Positions 23,436-33,137 of a DNA stretch of 64,000 nt are shown in pieces (the stretch's first letter is position 1; every line of letters begins with the position of its first letter). The position numbers and the translations under genes were made by a program. This stretch comes from Amycolatopsis sp. CA-230715 (GTDB lineage: Bacteria; Actinomycetota; Actinomycetes; Mycobacteriales; Pseudonocardiaceae): the NCBI RefSeq assembly GCF_018736145.1, contig NZ_CP059997.1, positions 8,245,501 through 8,309,500 on the forward strand, in the 5' to 3' direction. The notes below the pieces were generated by a model. The model saw only the letters and a program-made list of their open reading frames with translations, had not been told where the DNA came from and made no database searches.

Positions 23436-26096
23436 GTGGAAACACACGAGATCAACGATCGCTTCCTGAAGTTCTTCGAGGGCCAGGGCCATACCAAGGT
23501 GCCCAGCGCCTCGCTCATCCTCGACGACCCGAACCTGCTGTTCGTCAACGCGGGCATGGTCCAGTTCAAGCCGTACTTCCTCGGTGAGGTGCCGCCGCCG
23601 TACCCGCGCGCCACGAGCATCCAGAAGTGCGTGCGCACCGGGGACATCGACGAGGTCGGCAAGACCACGCGGCACAACACGTTCTTCCAGATGGCCGGGA
23701 ACTTCTCGTTCGGCGACTACTTCAAGGAAGGCGCCATCGAGCGGGCTTGGGAGCTGATCACCCGCCCGACCTCCGACGGCGGTTTCGGCCTCGATCCCGC
23801 TCGCCTGTGGGCGACCGTGTACGAGGACGACAGCGAGTCCGCCGGGCTGTGGCGCAAGATCACCGGCCTGCCGACGGAGCGCATCCAGTACCGCGGCGCC
23901 GACGACAACTACTGGGACATGGGCGTGCCCGGCCCCGGCGGCCCGTGCTCGGAGATCTACTACGACCGCGGGCCGGAGTACGGCCGCGAGGGCGGCCCCG
24001 TCGTCGACGAGGACCGGTACCTCGAAATCTGGAACCTGGTGTTCATGCAGGAGATCCGGGGCGAGGTGAGCCCGAAGAAGGGCGGGCCCGTCCTCGGTGA
24101 GCTGCCGACGAAGAACATCGACACCGGCATGGGCATCGAGCGGGTCGCCTACCTGCTCCAGGGTGTCGAGAACGTCTACGAGACCGATCTCGTGCGCCCG
24201 GTGATCGCCCGCGCCGAGGAGTTCTCCGGCCACCGCTACGGCACGAGCCATGTCGACGACGTGCGCTTCCGCGTGGTCGCCGACCACGCGCGCTCCGGCG
24301 TGATGCTGATCGGGGATGGCGTCACCCCCGGCAACGACGGCCGAGGGTACGTGCTGCGCCGCCTGCTGCGCCGGATCGTCCGGTCGATGCGGCTGCTCGG
24401 CGTGCACGAGCCGGTGCTGCCGGAGTTCGCGAAGGTCGTGCGCGACGCGATGGGCCCGTCCTACCCCGAGCTGGTCAGCGGGTTCGACCGCATCGAGGAC
24501 GTGATGCGCATCGAGGAGGAGGCCTTCCTCTCGACGCTGACCAGCGGCTCGCGGATCTTCGACCTCGCCGCCGAGGAGACGAAGAAGTCCGGCGGCGGCA
24601 TCCTCGCCGGCGACAAGGCCTTCCAGCTGCACGACACCTACGGCTTCCCGATCGACCTGACCCTGGAAATGGCGTCGGAGCAAGGACTTTCGGTCGACGA
24701 AGACGGTTTCCGCACGCTCATGGAGGAGCAGCGCCAGCGCGCGAAGGCCGACGCGGCGTCCCGCAAGAGCGGCCACGGTGACCTTTCGGTCTACCGCCAG
24801 CTTCTCGAACAGGGCGGCGAGACCCAGTTCCTCGGGTACACCGATCTGCAGGCCACCGCGAAGGTCGTCGGGCTGCTCTCCGGCGGGGTGCCGGTGCGCA
24901 GCGCGAAGCGGGGCGAGAAGGTCGAGCTGGTGCTCGACCGCACGCCGTTCTACGCCGAAAGCGGGGGCCAGGTCGCCGACACCGGTGTGCTGCTCGGCTC
25001 CGGCGTCGAGCTGAAGGTGCACGACGTGCAGAAGATCGTGCCCGGCCTGTTCGTGCACCGCGTCGAGGTGACCGAGGGCGAGGTCGGCATCGACACCGAG
25101 CTGACCGGTTCGGTCGACCAGCACCGCCGCATGGCCATCGAGCGCTCGCACTCGGCGACGCACCTGGTGCACGCCGCGGTCCGCGGCGCCTACGGCAAGC
25201 GCGCCGCGCAGGCCGGTTCGCTGAACTCGCCCGGCCGCATGCGGTTCGACTTCACCACCGGCGGCGCGGTGTCGGCCGACATCCTGACCTCGGTCGAGGA
25301 GGAGGTCAACGACTACCTCCAGACCGACGTCGAGGTCACCAGCTACGTCACCACCAAGGACAAGGCGCTCGAACTCGGTGCGGTCGCGCTGTTCGGCGAG
25401 AAGTACGGCAACGACGTCCGCGTGGTCGACATGGGCGACTACTCGCGCGAGCTGTGCGGTGGCACGCACGTCCAGCGCATCGGGCAGCTCGGGCTCGTCA
25501 AGCTGGTCGCCGACTCGTCGATCGGCTCCGGTGTGCACCGCGTGGAGGCGCTCGTCGGCACCGACGCGCTGCGCCACGTCCGCAAGGAGCAGCTCCTGGT
25601 CTCGCAGCTCGCCAGCACGTTCAAGGTGCCGACCGACGAGCTGCCCGGCCGGATCAACGACGTGCTCGGCAGGCTCCGCACCGCGGAGAAGGAGATCGAA
25701 CAGCTCCGCACCCAGCAGGTCCTCGGTTCGGCGAGCTCTCTCGCCGAGAAGGCGCAGGACGTCAACGGGATCGCGCTGGTCGCCGAGAAGCTCGGTGAAG
25801 GCGTCGACGCCAACGGCGTGCGCGCGCTCGCCACGGAGATCCGCGGCAGGCTCGGGTCGCGGCCGGGCGTGGTGGCCCTGTTCGCCCCCGCTGGCGACAA
25901 GGTGAGCTTCGTCGTCGCGACCACGGCCGCGGCGCGGGACAAGGGACTCGCGGCTGGCAAGCTCGTGCCGTCGTTCGCGGCCGCGGTCGGCGGCCGTGGC
26001 GGCGGGAAGCCCGACATGGCGCAGGGCGGCGGCACCGAGCCCGCCGGGGTGGACAACGCCATCGTCGCGCTGCGTGACGCGCTCGCGGCTACGTGA
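23436..26096 (+). CDS. alaS: Alanyl-tRNA synthetase
   Basis: 886 residues from GTG 23436, the usual family length. The catalytic core starts INDRFLKFFEGQGHTKVPSA and includes HNTFFQMAGNFSFGDYFK (class II motif 2 region). The editing domain carries the zinc-type motif HSATH (about residue 571) and CGGTHVQRIGQ (about 674). The C-terminal C-Ala domain ends GRGGGKPDMAQGGG. It charges tRNA-Ala and clears mis-activated Ser and Gly. It overlaps ruvX by 4 bp and heads the alaS-ruvX-mltG-aroE operon. Confidence 0.98.
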   Translation: METHEINDRFLKFFEGQGHTKVPSASLILDDPNLLFVNAGMVQFKPYFLGEVPPPYPRATSIQKCVRTGDIDEVGKTTRHNTFFQMAGNFSFGDYFKEGAIERAWELITRPTSDGGFGLDPARLWATVYEDDSESAGLWRKITGLPTERIQYRGADDNYWDMGVPGPGGPCSEIYYDRGPEYGREGGPVVDEDRYLEIWNLVFMQEIRGEVSPKKGGPVLGELPTKNIDTGMGIERVAYLLQGVENVYETDLVRPVIARAEEFSGHRYGTSHVDDVRFRVVADHARSGVMLIGDGVTPGNDGRGYVLRRLLRRIVRSMRLLGVHEPVLPEFAKVVRDAMGPSYPELVSGFDRIEDVMRIEEEAFLSTLTSGSRIFDLAAEETKKSGGGILAGDKAFQLHDTYGFPIDLTLEMASEQGLSVDEDGFRTLMEEQRQRAKADAASRKSGHGDLSVYRQLLEQGGETQFLGYTDLQATAKVVGLLSGGVPVRSAKRGEKVELVLDRTPFYAESGGQVADTGVLLGSGVELKVHDVQKIVPGLFVHRVEVTEGEVGIDTELTGSVDQHRRMAIERSHSATHLVHAAVRGAYGKRAAQAGSLNSPGRMRFDFTTGGAVSADILTSVEEEVNDYLQTDVEVTSYVTTKDKALELGAVALFGEKYGNDVRVVDMGDYSRELCGGTHVQRIGQLGLVKLVADSSIGSGVHRVEALVGTDALRHVRKEQLLVSQLASTFKVPTDELPGRINDVLGRLRTAEKEIEQLRTQQVLGSASSLAEKAQDVNGIALVAEKLGEGVDANGVRALATEIRGRLGSRPGVVALFAPAGDKVSFVVATTAAARDKGLAAGKLVPSFAAAVGGRGGGKPDMAQGGGTEPAGVDNAIVALRDALAAT

Positions 26097-26584
26097 CCGC
26101 GCCAAGACCGGACCGGCCCGGGGTCGACGACCCCGGCGCCGGTCGTCGGCTCGCCGTCGATGTCGGGTCTGTCCGGGTCGGGATCGCGCTGAGCGATCCG
26201 GCCCCGATGCTCGCCTCCCCGCTCGTTACCCTCTCCCGTGATGATCGGAACGACAGCGACCTCGACCAGCTATCCCGCCTCGTCGCCGAGCACGAGGTGG
26301 TCGAGGTGATCGTGGGCCTGCCCCGAACCCTCGCGGACCGGCACGGCCCCGCCGCGCAGGCGGCCGTCGCGTACGCGGGCGAACTCGCGAAGCGGATCGA
26401 GCCGTGCCCGGTGCGGCTCGCCGATGAGCGCTTGACCACGGTCACCGCGGCCCGGATGCTGTCCCAGCGCGGTGTGAAGGGCCGCAAGCAGCGCGCCGTG
26501 GTCGATCAGGCGGCCGCCGTCGAGATCCTGAAGGCCTGGCTCGACGGGCGCGCGGCACACCGGAACAGGGAGGGGCAGGCGTGA
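26093..26584 (+). CDS. ruvX: RuvX/YqgF-type RNase H-fold nuclease
   Basis: 163 residues from GTG 26093. The RNase H-like fold starts LAVDVGSVRVGIALSDP with the first catalytic Asp; VIVGLPRTLADRHGP and RLADERLTTVTAARML hold the conserved LP and DER motifs, and the late acidic residue is in VVDQAAAVEILKAWL. Known as a putative Holliday-junction resolvase that also acts in rRNA maturation. It overlaps both neighbours by 4 bp, so translation is coupled with alaS and mltG. This order is conserved across actinobacteria. Confidence 0.95.
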   Translation: MTAPRPDRPGVDDPGAGRRLAVDVGSVRVGIALSDPAPMLASPLVTLSRDDRNDSDLDQLSRLVAEHEVVEVIVGLPRTLADRHGPAAQAAVAYAGELAKRIEPCPVRLADERLTTVTAARMLSQRGVKGRKQRAVVDQAAAVEILKAWLDGRAAHRNREGQA

Positions 26585-28548
26585 CCGACCCCTTCGACGG
26601 GCCCCGCTCGGGCGGGGGAAAGCGTCGTCGCCGCGAGCCACCGCCGCCCCCGCCGCCCCGTCAGGCGGCCCCCGAACGGCCCATCCCGCGCCGCCGGGTG
26701 GATGAGCGCCAGCCGTCGCGGCGCGCCGACGACCGTCAGCCACCGGCCCGTGCCGAGGAACGGCCGCCGAGGGCGCGCCCGGAGGACCGCCAGCCCCGGC
26801 GGCGTGCGGAGGACAGGCAGCCGCAGCGCCGCGTCCGCGAGACGCCGCCGCCCGCCGCGGAGCCTCCGCCGACTCCTCCGGCCAGGCGTGCGCCGCGGTC
26901 CGCGCCGCAGGAGCAGGCCGTACCGCAGAACCGTCCCGCACCGCGCGATCGCCCGGCCCCGCAGGAGCGGTCCGTTCCGCGGGAACGGCCGCTGCCCCAG
27001 GAGCGCCCGGCCCCGCCGGAGCGCGCCGTGCCCCAGGACCGTCCGGTTCCCCAGGACCGCCCGGCGGCGCAGGAACGCCCCGCACCGAGGGATCGGCCGA
27101 CGCGGGCCGACCGCGCGGTGCCCCCGCCGGAGCGCGCCGAGCGTCCGCGTCGCCATCGCGTCGCGGAGCCGCCCCCCGAAGCGGTCGCGCCTCCCGCGCC
27201 GCCGCGCCGTCGCCGTCCGGCGGGCCCGCCACCGGACGAGCGCCCGACCGAGGTCATCGAACTCGACGATTCGTTCTACGACGAAGAAGAAGACAGCTTC
27301 CTCGACGAGTACGGCAACGAGTACGACGAGTCCGAAGAGGACTACTACGACGAGGACGATGAGTCCGAAGAGGACCGACGAGCCGAGCCGGAGTACATCG
27401 ACGACGACCGCCCGCCGCGGCGCGGCCGCCGCGAGAAGAAGCGCAGGGCGTTCGGCTGGGTCGCCGCGATCGCGGTCATCGCGCTGCTCGCGGGCGGCGC
27501 GTGGTTCGGTATCGACAAGATCTTCGGGTACGAGGACTTCGAGGGCGACGGCACGTCCGACGTCCTGGTGCAGGTCATGGGCGGCGACTCGACCAACGCG
27601 ATCGGCACGCGGCTGGCCGAATCGGGTGTCGTGGCGAGTCCCAAGGCGTTCGTGAAGGCCGCCGAGGACGACAGCAGGGTCCGCAGCGTGCAGCCGGGGT
27701 ACTACCAGCTCAAGAAGCAGATGTCCGGGACGAGCGCGGTCAGCAGGCTCATCCAGCCCACCGCGCGGGTCGGCGTGCTGCAGCTTCGCGCGGGCACCCA
27801 GCTCGACGACATCAAGCAGCCGGACCAGAGCACCACCGACGGGGTGTACGCGCAGCTGGCGAAGGCGTCGTGCGCGAACCTGGACGGCGCGAGCACCTGC
27901 GTGCCGGTGGAGGAGCTGCGCAAGGTCGCCGAGGACGGCGATCTCGTCGCGCTCGGCGTGCCGAAGTGGGCCGCCGACGCGGTCGCGAAAACGGACAAGA
28001 AACGCCGGATCGAAGGGCTCATCGCGCCGGGCGTCTACGACGTGAAACCGGGCTGGAACGCCACCGAGCTGCTCAGCGCGGTGTTCAAGGAGTCGGCCGA
28101 CCGGATGCAGGAAGCCGGGCTCCCCGACGGGCCGAAGCAGGCCACCATGACGCCGTACCAGACGCTGGTCATCGCCTCCCTGATCGAGCGGGAGGGGATC
28201 AAGAAGGACTTCGAGAAGGTTTCGCGCGTGATCTACAACCGGCTCGCGAAGAACATGAAGCTGGAGCTGGACTCGACCGTCAACTACGTGCTCGACCGGC
28301 CGATGGTCCGGACCAACCGTGACGACCGCAGCCGCCCTGGCCCCTACAACACCTACCTGAACACCGGCCTGCCACCGACCCCGATCTCGGCGCCGAGCAA
28401 GGAGGCCATCGCGGCCGCGCAGAAACCGGCCGACGGGGAGTGGCTGTTCTTCGTCAAGTGCGACAAGAACGGGATGTCGTGCTTCGCCGTGACGAACGCG
28501 GAGCACGACAAGAACGTGGCCGAAGCGCTGGCCCGCGGTGCCTACTGA
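26581..28548 (+). CDS. mltG: Endolytic peptidoglycan transglycosylase MltG
   Basis: 655 residues. The first ~220 residues are disordered and very Pro/Arg-rich, with repeated short units such as QERPAP and PQDRP. An acidic stretch rich in D/E/Y (about 220-275) follows, then one membrane helix (WVAAIAVIALLAGGAWFG). The extracellular YceG domain contains VIASLIEREGIKKDFEKV with the catalytic Glu, and KLELDSTVNYVL. MltG cuts nascent glycan strands and sets their length. The long disordered cytoplasmic tail is an actinobacterial feature, possibly for contacts with divisome or elongasome proteins. Confidence 0.95.
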   Translation: MTDPFDGPRSGGGKRRRREPPPPPPPRQAAPERPIPRRRVDERQPSRRADDRQPPARAEERPPRARPEDRQPRRRAEDRQPQRRVRETPPPAAEPPPTPPARRAPRSAPQEQAVPQNRPAPRDRPAPQERSVPRERPLPQERPAPPERAVPQDRPVPQDRPAAQERPAPRDRPTRADRAVPPPERAERPRRHRVAEPPPEAVAPPAPPRRRRPAGPPPDERPTEVIELDDSFYDEEEDSFLDEYGNEYDESEEDYYDEDDESEEDRRAEPEYIDDDRPPRRGRREKKRRAFGWVAAIAVIALLAGGAWFGIDKIFGYEDFEGDGTSDVLVQVMGGDSTNAIGTRLAESGVVASPKAFVKAAEDDSRVRSVQPGYYQLKKQMSGTSAVSRLIQPTARVGVLQLRAGTQLDDIKQPDQSTTDGVYAQLAKASCANLDGASTCVPVEELRKVAEDGDLVALGVPKWAADAVAKTDKKRRIEGLIAPGVYDVKPGWNATELLSAVFKESADRMQEAGLPDGPKQATMTPYQTLVIASLIEREGIKKDFEKVSRVIYNRLAKNMKLELDSTVNYVLDRPMVRTNRDDRSRPGPYNTYLNTGLPPTPISAPSKEAIAAAQKPADGEWLFFVKCDKNGMSCFAVTNAEHDKNVAEALARGAY

Positions 28549-29392
28549 GGTCAGGGCGGCCGTGCTCGGAAAGCCGGTGGCGCACTCGCTTTCGCCGGTG
28601 CTGCACGAGGCCGCGTTCGCCGCGCTGGGCCTGGACGGCTGGCGGTACGACCGGATCGAGATGGACGCCGAGGGGCTGCCCGGTTTCGTCGGCGGCGCCG
28701 GTCCGGAATGGACCGGCTTCTCGGTGACCATGCCGGGCAAGCGCGCCGCGCTGGGGTTCGCCTCCGAGGTGACCCCGCGCGCGGACGCGGTCGGCGCGGC
28801 GAACACGTTGGTGCGCACCGGATCGGGCTGGCGCGCGGACTGCACCGATGTGGACGGTGTGGTCGGCGCACTGCGCGCCGCGGGCGGTTACCGGCAGGAC
28901 GGCGGGGGAACAGGGCTGGTGCTCGGCGCGGGCGGGACCGCGGCGGCCGCGGTGGTCGGGCTCGCCGAACTGGGCATCGACGAGGTTCGCCTGGTGGTGC
29001 GCGATCCGGCCCGCGCGGCGGAGACGACGCGCGCGGCCGAGCGAGCCGGGCTGTCGGTGTCCGTGCTGCGATGGTCCGAAGCGGACTTCGAGGCCGAAGT
29101 GGACGGTGCGGCCGTCGTGGTGAGCACGGTGCCCTCGGACGCGCTGGCCCCTTGCCTCGACCGGCTTTCCGCGGCGAAGTGCGTGCTCGACGTGATCTAT
29201 CACCCGTGGCCGACCCCGTTCGCCGAAGCGGTCACCGCGCGCGGTGGCAGGCTGGCGACCGGGCTGGACATGTTGCTGCACCAGGCTTTCGGGCAGGCAG
29301 AGCAGTTCACCGGCCTGCCCGCGCCACGCGAAGCGATGCGGAAAGCGCTGCGCGCCGCGACCGGAAACATCCTGCCGCTGCCCCTGGACTGA
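28538..29392 (+). CDS. aroE: Shikimate dehydrogenase
   Basis: 284 residues from a GTG that overlaps mltG by 11 bp. The substrate site begins AVLGKPVAHSLSPVLHEAAF. The catalytic Lys is in SVTMPGKRAALGF, followed by VGAANTLV and CTDVDGVV, and the Rossmann motif is LVLGAGGTAAAAVVGLAELG. It reduces 3-dehydroshikimate to shikimate with NADPH, the fourth step of the chorismate route whose other genes lie at 44-48 kb. It is the last gene of the alaS operon, followed by about 550 bp of repeats. Confidence 0.95.
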   Translation: MPTEVRAAVLGKPVAHSLSPVLHEAAFAALGLDGWRYDRIEMDAEGLPGFVGGAGPEWTGFSVTMPGKRAALGFASEVTPRADAVGAANTLVRTGSGWRADCTDVDGVVGALRAAGGYRQDGGGTGLVLGAGGTAAAAVVGLAELGIDEVRLVVRDPARAAETTRAAERAGLSVSVLRWSEADFEAEVDGAAVVVSTVPSDALAPCLDRLSAAKCVLDVIYHPWPTPFAEAVTARGGRLATGLDMLLHQAFGQAEQFTGLPAPREAMRKALRAATGNILPLPLD

Positions 29393-29617
29393 CCGCGCGC
29401 CGCTGGCGACCTTGACCTCGGTCCCATTTCGTGCCCCGAGGGATGCTCCATGGAGGTCGGGTGGGGTGGCTGGCCGCTGCCGAAGCGGGCTCTCGTGCGC
29501 CCCGAAAGATGCTCCTGTAGGGGTTGGGGTGGGCCGCGGGGTGCCGCCGAAGGTTCCTCTTGGGGCGTTGAGCGTCAGGCTCTCGGCCTTCGTGGCGGGG
29601 TGCCGTCGCCGGCGTGT

Positions 29618-29638
29618 CCCCGAAGGTGGCCTTCGGGG
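29618..29638. repeat. CCCCGAAGG palindrome
   Basis: A single 21-bp palindrome with full arms (CCCCGAAGG ... CCTTCGGGG). It lies after a run of partial, decayed copies downstream of aroE. Confidence 0.8.
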
Positions 29639-29712
29639 CGGTAGATGCCGCGAACTCCACCCTCGCGCCGCATTCCCGCCATCCGCGCGCGTCCGCAGCG
29701 GGCTGTCGTGTG

Positions 29713-29763
29713 CCCCGAAAGTGGCTTTCGGGGAATCCAGTGCCCCGAAGGTCACTTTCGGGG
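29713..29763. repeat. Two CCCCGAA-type palindromes
   Basis: Palindromes at 29713-29733 and 29743-29763, spaced 9 bp apart, as in the pair at 15218-15268. The arms vary in paired positions (CCCCGAAAG with CTTTCGGGG in the first), which preserves the stem. Confidence 0.8.
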
Positions 29764-29816
29764 CAGGCGGCTCGTGGTGGTCGAGTGTGCGAGGGGTGGA
29801 TGTGCGGCGTTGAGCG

Positions 29817-29911
29817 CCCTGAAGGCCACCTTCGGGGCATGCACAGCCCTGTCCGCACGTGAGCGAGGGCCGAGAAAGTGGCGCCAGGGTCCCCGAAGGT
29901 GGCCTTCGGGG
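29817..29911. repeat. Composite REPIN-like element, copy B
   Basis: 95 bp, the same length as copy A at 15322. The left palindrome (29817-29837, CCCTGAAGG arm) is followed by GCATGCACAGCC, a spacer ending GCGAGGGCCGAGAAAGTGG, and the right palindrome (29891-29911). Spacer identity with copy A shows that the pair moves or is copied as one unit. Confidence 0.75.
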
Positions 29912-29945
29912 CATTGCGACCCGGATCTCCGCAAACACGGGGGAG

Positions 29946-31103
29946 TTACTGCTCTCCGAGCCTGGTGGGCCGGTGCACGACGAGGTCCGTTCGCGGCACT
30001 CCCGCGAACCGGGTGGGGCGGAAGGACGCGAGCAGGTCGTGCGGTTCGCCGCCGGTGATTTCGGCGGCGGCGAGGCGGCCCAGCAGCGGCGCGAGGGTGA
30101 TCCCGCTGTGCGTCACCAGTGCGTAGATCCGCGAATCCGCCGAGGTGAACCCGGCGATGGTGAAGCCGTCGGCAGGCATCGAGCGGATCGCGACGCGCAG
30201 GTCGATTTCCGGCGGTCCGCTCCGCGTTGGCACGAGATCAGCGAACCGTTCGGCGATGGCGCGGCCGATGTCCGTCGACGGTGGCAGCGCCGGGTCGACC
30301 AGGGCGTTGAGGTCGAGCGCCTGCACGACGGTCTGCCCGCCCGCCGCGGGGCGGAGGTTCAGCGACGGCGTGTGGACCACGCAGCGCAGGTCGACCTCCG
30401 GCGACGTCACGTACCCGAGCAGCCCGATGATCGGGGAGCCCTGCCTGATCTCCGTCATCATCGGGATGTCCACATCGGACCGTGCGGCGAGGTCGTCGGT
30501 CCAGCGGCCGGTCGCCAGCACGATCCGATCCGCGTCACGGACTTCGCCGTCGGCAAGGGTGACGCGGGAACCGTGCGGAGTTTCCTCGACCGCGACGACC
30601 TCGCCCACCGAAATCTCCGCCCCGTGCCGCCTGGCGTCGTCGAGCAGATTTCCCAGCAGCCGCTCGGGAAGCACGTACCCTTCGCCGGGGAAGTGCGCGA
30701 TGGCCGTCGTCGAACCGGGGATCCGGATCTCGCCCGCGATCCGTGCCGCTTCGTCGCGATCCACCCAGCGGGCCGGATAGCCCAGCGATTGCAGCGCTTC
30801 GACGTTGTTCACGAGCCAGGGTTCGTTCCTGGCATCCGCGCAGTGCACGCTGCCGCTGGGGAAGTACGACGGGGGACCGGCAAGGTCGCGGGCGAGCGTC
30901 GCGTGTTCCGCCATCCCCTCGACGTTCAGCCGGAAGTACTCGGGCGCGAGCTTCCGGTTCGAGTTGACCCAGGAGAACGTGGTCGCCGTCGTACCGGTGC
31001 CCGCACCCCACCGGTCCAGCAGGAGCACGTCTTCACCCGCCGCCGCGAGCGATCGCGCGACACTCGCGCCGAGGATCCCGGCGCCGACGACGATGACTTT
31101 CAT
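29946..31103 (-). CDS. FAD-dependent oxidoreductase (D-amino-acid oxidase/DadA family)
   Basis: 385 residues. It begins VIVVGAGILGASVARSLAAA, the dinucleotide-binding motif of DAO-family flavoproteins, with an acidic strand end (VLLLDR). Later, RIVLATGRWTDDLA and the C-terminal FTIAGFTSADSRIYALVTHSG match the second FAD-binding region of this family. It probably oxidises an amine or amino acid; the substrate is unknown. ATG 31103 overlaps the GntR-type regulator stop by 4 bp, so the regulator and enzyme form a small catabolic unit. Confidence 0.88.
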   Translation of the reverse strand: MKVIVVGAGILGASVARSLAAAGEDVLLLDRWGAGTGTTATTFSWVNSNRKLAPEYFRLNVEGMAEHATLARDLAGPPSYFPSGSVHCADARNEPWLVNNVEALQSLGYPARWVDRDEAARIAGEIRIPGSTTAIAHFPGEGYVLPERLLGNLLDDARRHGAEISVGEVVAVEETPHGSRVTLADGEVRDADRIVLATGRWTDDLAARSDVDIPMMTEIRQGSPIIGLLGYVTSPEVDLRCVVHTPSLNLRPAAGGQTVVQALDLNALVDPALPPSTDIGRAIAERFADLVPTRSGPPEIDLRVAIRSMPADGFTIAGFTSADSRIYALVTHSGITLAPLLGRLAAAEITGGEPHDLLASFRPTRFAGVPRTDLVVHRPTRLGEQ

Positions 31104-31831
31104 ACCTCTCCTTTCGGGGAGGACGCGGAAAACGGGAATTCGACGAAGAATCGCGCGGAACCGGGGCGGACCACGGTTTCCACCACTTCGATCGCGGTGC
31201 CGTCACCGGCGCGGGATTCCCTGCGCCGCACCAAAGTCGGCGTCCCGGCACGGCTGTCCAGCAACGCGGCGTCGTGCTCGTCGAGGCTCACCGGGTCGAG
31301 GTAGACCCGGATCGTGTCGATCGGCGCGTCCCTGTTCCGGAAGTACCGCATGCTGACGAATTCTTCGAGATTCTGTTCCAGTACGTCGGGAGCGGCCGAA
31401 AAGAGAATGACGTGGCGTTCGATCGAACGGGGCCGCTCATGCGCGTCGAACTTGAGCCGGACCAGTTCGATCACCGCGGTGTCGGCCGCTACGCCGGGCA
31501 GGTTCAGCACCGCGTCGGCGGCCGTGACGATCTTCGCCGAGATGACCTCGTGCCTGCCGGGCACGCCCTTCCGCGCCGCTTCCGGTGCGGCGAAGGTGAG
31601 GAGGTTGAGCGTCGGCGTGACATCCGCGACGAACGTGCCGTGCCGTCGCCGCCGGACGGCGAGGCCCGCGGTGGCGAGGTCGTTGAGCACGCGCTGGGCC
31701 GTGGCCCTGCTGACCCCGTACTGGCCGCGCAGCTCGGTCTCGGTCGGCAGCCGGGCGCCGGGGGCGAGCGATCCGGTGTGGATCTTCTCCTCGAACTCCT
31801 GCTTGATCTGCTCGTAGCGCGGCAGGTCCAT
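31100..31831 (-). CDS. GntR-family (HutC/UTRA) transcriptional regulator
   Basis: 243 residues from ATG 31831. The winged helix occupies residues 1-70 (YEQIKQEFEEKIHTGSLAPG ... LPTETELRGQYGVSRATAQR). The UTRA ligand-binding domain follows (AVIELVRLKFDAHERPRSIE ... ETVVRPGSARFFVEFPF). It is translationally coupled to the FAD oxidoreductase it precedes and probably regulates it in response to the substrate. The start region is rich in TTGGAC/TTGATC-type repeats (31833-31867) that may include its operator. Confidence 0.9.
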   Translation of the reverse strand: MDLPRYEQIKQEFEEKIHTGSLAPGARLPTETELRGQYGVSRATAQRVLNDLATAGLAVRRRRHGTFVADVTPTLNLLTFAAPEAARKGVPGRHEVISAKIVTAADAVLNLPGVAADTAVIELVRLKFDAHERPRSIERHVILFSAAPDVLEQNLEEFVSMRYFRNRDAPIDTIRVYLDPVSLDEHDAALLDSRAGTPTLVRRRESRAGDGTAIEVVETVVRPGSARFFVEFPFSASSPKGEV

Positions 31832-31943
31832 TATTGGACCGTACAATTGGATCATTTGATCGGTCAAGTGTCGTTCGTTCGCCGAACGCCACCCGGTGTT
31901 CACCCCGATCGCATAGGGTGTGGCCGATCTGGGAGGTACCACC

Positions 31944-33128
31944 GTGCGCAAAGCCCTGCTTCCGCTGCTGTCCGTCGCGGCGCTGTTCCTGACGGCGACA
32001 CCTGCCGCGTCCTCGTCCGGCACGAACGTCCGGTTCGCCACGTTCAACGCCTCGCTCAACCGCGCGCACGCCGGGCAGCTGCTCGCCGATCTGTCCACAC
32101 CGGACAACGCGCAGGCGCGCGAAGCCGCCGAGGTGATCCAGCGAAACCGACCGGATGTCCTGCTGGTCAACGAGTTCGACTACGTGCCGGGCAACGCGGC
32201 CGCGAACGCGTTCCGCACGAACTACCTCCAGCGCGGCCAGAACGGCGCGCGTCCCATCGATTTCCCGTACGCCTACACCGCTCCGTCGAACACCGGTGTC
32301 CAAACCGGATACGACCTCGATCGCGACGGCAAGGTCGGCGGTGGCGGCGACGCGCACGGCTTCGGCGATTTCGAAGGCCAGTACGGCATGCTCGTGCTGT
32401 CGAAGTACCCGATCGACATCGCGGGCGTCCGGACGTTCCAGCACTTCCGGTGGAAGGACATGCCCGGCGCGATGCTGCCGGACGACCCGGCGACACCGGC
32501 GCTCCACGACTGGTACTCGGAGCCGGAACTGACCGACCTGCGGCTGTCCTCGAAGTCGCACTGGGACCTGCCGCTCCGGATCGGCGGCGGCACCGTGCAC
32601 TTCCTCGTCTCGCACCCCACGCCGCCGAGCTTCGACGGCCCGGAAGACCGCAACGGCACCCGGAACCACGACGAAATCCGGTTCATGGCCGACTACGTGA
32701 CCCCCGGCAAGGGCGGCTACATCTACGACGACGCGGGCAAGCGGGGCGGGCTGCCCGCCAGCGAGCGGTTCGTGGTGGCGGGGGACAACAACTCCGACCC
32801 GATCGACGGCGACAGCGTGCCCGGCGCGATCGACCAGCTCCGCCTGTCGCCGCGGGTGCTCGACCCGCATCCCGGCAGCGTCGGCGGCGTGGTGGCGAGC
32901 CGTCAGCAAGGCGGGGCGAACGCGGCACACCGGACGAACCCGTTCTTCGACACCGGTGACTTCAACGACAAGGCGCCCGGCAACCTGCGCACCGACTACG
33001 TGCTGCCCTCGCGCGGCCTGATCCCCTGGTGGGGCGAGGTGTTCTGGCCGTTGCCGGGCTCCGATCTCGCCAGGCTGAACGATGCATCGGACCACCATCT
33101 CGTGCGAGAGGACGTCTTCGTGCCTTAG
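31944..33128 (+). CDS. Secreted endonuclease/exonuclease/phosphatase-family protein
   Basis: 394 residues from GTG 31944 behind GGGAGGT. A signal peptide (LLPLLSVAALFLTATPAASS) is followed by an EEP-fold domain: VRFATFNASLNRA, the metal Glu in PDVLLVNEFDY, FVVAGDNNSDPIDGD and the final SDHHLVRED with the catalytic His. The family covers DNases, sphingomyelinases and phosphatases; a secreted version probably gathers phosphate from lipids or nucleic acids, or acts as a nuclease. Conserved actinobacterial homologues are annotated only as EEP family. It ends 9 bp before the dehydrogenase. Confidence 0.88.
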   Translation: MRKALLPLLSVAALFLTATPAASSSGTNVRFATFNASLNRAHAGQLLADLSTPDNAQAREAAEVIQRNRPDVLLVNEFDYVPGNAAANAFRTNYLQRGQNGARPIDFPYAYTAPSNTGVQTGYDLDRDGKVGGGGDAHGFGDFEGQYGMLVLSKYPIDIAGVRTFQHFRWKDMPGAMLPDDPATPALHDWYSEPELTDLRLSSKSHWDLPLRIGGGTVHFLVSHPTPPSFDGPEDRNGTRNHDEIRFMADYVTPGKGGYIYDDAGKRGGLPASERFVVAGDNNSDPIDGDSVPGAIDQLRLSPRVLDPHPGSVGGVVASRQQGGANAAHRTNPFFDTGDFNDKAPGNLRTDYVLPSRGLIPWWGEVFWPLPGSDLARLNDASDHHLVREDVFVP

Positions 33129-33137
33129 CGTCAGGGC

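Larger units (their letters stand above)
29393..29945. other. Gene-free, repeat-rich interval after aroE
   Basis: This 553-bp stretch shows no supportable gene. Its first half holds partial copies of the repeat, for example CCCCGAGGGATGCTCC near 29433 and CCCCGAAAGATGCTCC near 29502, which keep only one arm. The second half holds five complete palindromes annotated separately. It seems to be an accumulation site for the element. Confidence 0.6.

Noticed and set aside
22635..26105. Very long minus-strand ORF (over 1100 codons) opposite alaS
   Set aside because: It mirrors alaS codon by codon, is extremely rich in His/Arg/Gly/Val as expected from antisense GC-rich coding DNA, and resembles no protein.
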